DNA of 64,000 nucleotides. It comes from Endotrypanum monterogeii. Its lineage: Eukaryota > Euglenozoa > Kinetoplastea > Trypanosomatida > Trypanosomatidae. This document shows, piece after piece, positions 63,612-64,000 of the stretch (positions within the stretch are counted from its first letter, which is position 1; each line of letters begins with the position of its first letter). The DNA is taken from the NCBI GenBank assembly GCA_000333855.2, contig CM007320.1, forward strand, positions 3,476,775 to 3,540,774, given 5' to 3'. The translations under genes and the position numbers were made by a program. A model generated the notes under the pieces. That model did not search any database, was not told where the DNA came from, and saw only the letters and a list, made by a program, of their open reading frames with translations.

Positions 63612-64000
63612 TCACTCGACCAGTGCATTCAGACGCTTCAGAACCTTGAAGGTTTGCGCTGTGTTGTTCAGCGTGTAGAAGTGAAGGTGGTGATAATCGA
63701 GTCCAGAGGCGCGAATGTGCTCAATCATCTCCACGCACTGCTCGACGCCAAATCTTTTGAGTCCCTCAGGGTCTTCTTTTAGCTCGAGCACCCGCTTCTT
63801 TACATCGTCTGGCACGTTCGTCTTGCAAAGCGACACCATTCGCTCAAAGCCCGCGTAAGTTGTGATGGGAAGCAGCCCTGCTAGAATAGGAATGGTTATG
63901 CCGATTTCCCGGCAGCTCTTGACAAATTTCACATACACGGAAGGGTCGTAAAAAAGTTGCGTGATGATCACATTAGCACCAGCGTCCACTTTCTCCTTGA
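63612..64000 (-). CDS. MTHFR: Methylenetetrahydrofolate reductase, C-terminal part (cut by window edge)
   Basis: The last ~129 residues of MTHFR, which reduces 5,10-methylenetetrahydrofolate to 5-methyltetrahydrofolate for methionine synthesis. The frame continues past the window, reading KEKVDAGANVIITQLFYDP at the edge. Family motifs are clear: AGANVIITQLFYD, GITIPILAGLLPI, and LDYHHLHFYTLN followed by VLKRLNALVE and a stop. The protein ends right after the catalytic TIM barrel, so it lacks the SAM-binding regulatory domain of animal MTHFR, as in bacterial enzymes. It therefore is unlikely to be inhibited by S-adenosylmethionine. An apparent GTG start at 63989 is only a codon inside the gene. 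Confidence 0.95.
   Translation of the reverse strand, partial: KEKVDAGANVIITQLFYDPSVYVKFVKSCREIGITIPILAGLLPITTYAGFERMVSLCKTNVPDDVKKRVLELKEDPEGLKRFGVEQCVEMIEHIRASGLDYHHLHFYTLNNTAQTFKVLKRLNALVE

Noticed and set aside
1..64000. CRISPR arrays, bacterial operons, riboswitches or integrons
   Set aside because: Gene structure is clearly that of a eukaryotic kinetoplastid; no spaced direct repeats of CRISPR type were seen.

Overview
The window looks like a nuclear chromosome segment of a trypanosomatid flagellate (Leishmaniinae-like: Leishmania, Leptomonas, Crithidia or close kin). Reasons: every convincing protein gene is intron-free and on the minus strand, as expected of a polycistronic Pol II array. 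The spaces between genes carry long plus-strand purine tracts, which are pyrimidine tracts in the transcribed sense and fit trans-splicing and polyadenylation signals. There is a PEX11/GIM-like glycosomal membrane protein. A U5 snRNA gene lies head-to-head with a tRNA gene about 90 bp away, the hallmark arrangement of trypanosomatid small-RNA genes. From memory, TOR1 and MTHFR lie close together on Leishmania chromosome 36, which fits this order, but I could not check that.

Layout, left to right (transcription runs right to left). 1.2-2.1 kb: homocysteine S-methyltransferase. 3.2-11.0 kb: a TOR kinase with HEAT, FAT, FRB, kinase and FATC regions. 11-19 kb: about 8 kb with no gene I can support, holding one copy of a dispersed repeat and a block of unlike composition. 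19.1-19.9 kb: PEX11/GIM-like protein. 19.9-23.7 kb: two more repeat copies and an assembly gap. 23.8-36.3 kb: a 4,170-residue HERC1-like HECT ubiquitin ligase with three SPRY-like and two LamG-like modules. 37.2-39.7 kb: three small genes (cyclin-like, a 76-residue membrane protein, a 190-residue unknown). 39.7-45.0 kb: mostly non-coding, with possible remains of a coding element. 45.0-46.6 kb: PARN deadenylase. 47.2-53.2 kb: an RNA-gene island with two U5 snRNA/tRNA-Cys pairs, one tRNA-Leu, two initiator-Met/Pro tRNA pairs, a 203-N gap and a strongly G/T-rich plus strand. 54.1-54.9 kb: TMA16-like protein. 55.4 kb: fourth repeat copy. 57.2-58.9 kb: an FG-repeat protein with a TBC GAP domain and a C-terminal zinc-ribbon-like motif. 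60.0-62.2 kb: triple-DM10/EF-hand axonemal protein. 63.6 kb to the edge: 3' end of methylenetetrahydrofolate reductase.

The genes are functionally mixed, as is usual in trypanosomatid arrays: growth signalling (TOR), ubiquitin transfer (HECT), mRNA decay (PARN), nuclear transport (FG-TBC), ribosome assembly (TMA16), flagellum structure (DM10), glycosome division (PEX11). The methyl-cycle enzymes at the two ends (MTHFR and homocysteine methyltransferase) are metabolically linked, but nothing here shows joint control. Protein starts were chosen at ATG codons; several longer frames begin at non-ATG codons or run into 5' UTR microsatellites and were trimmed.
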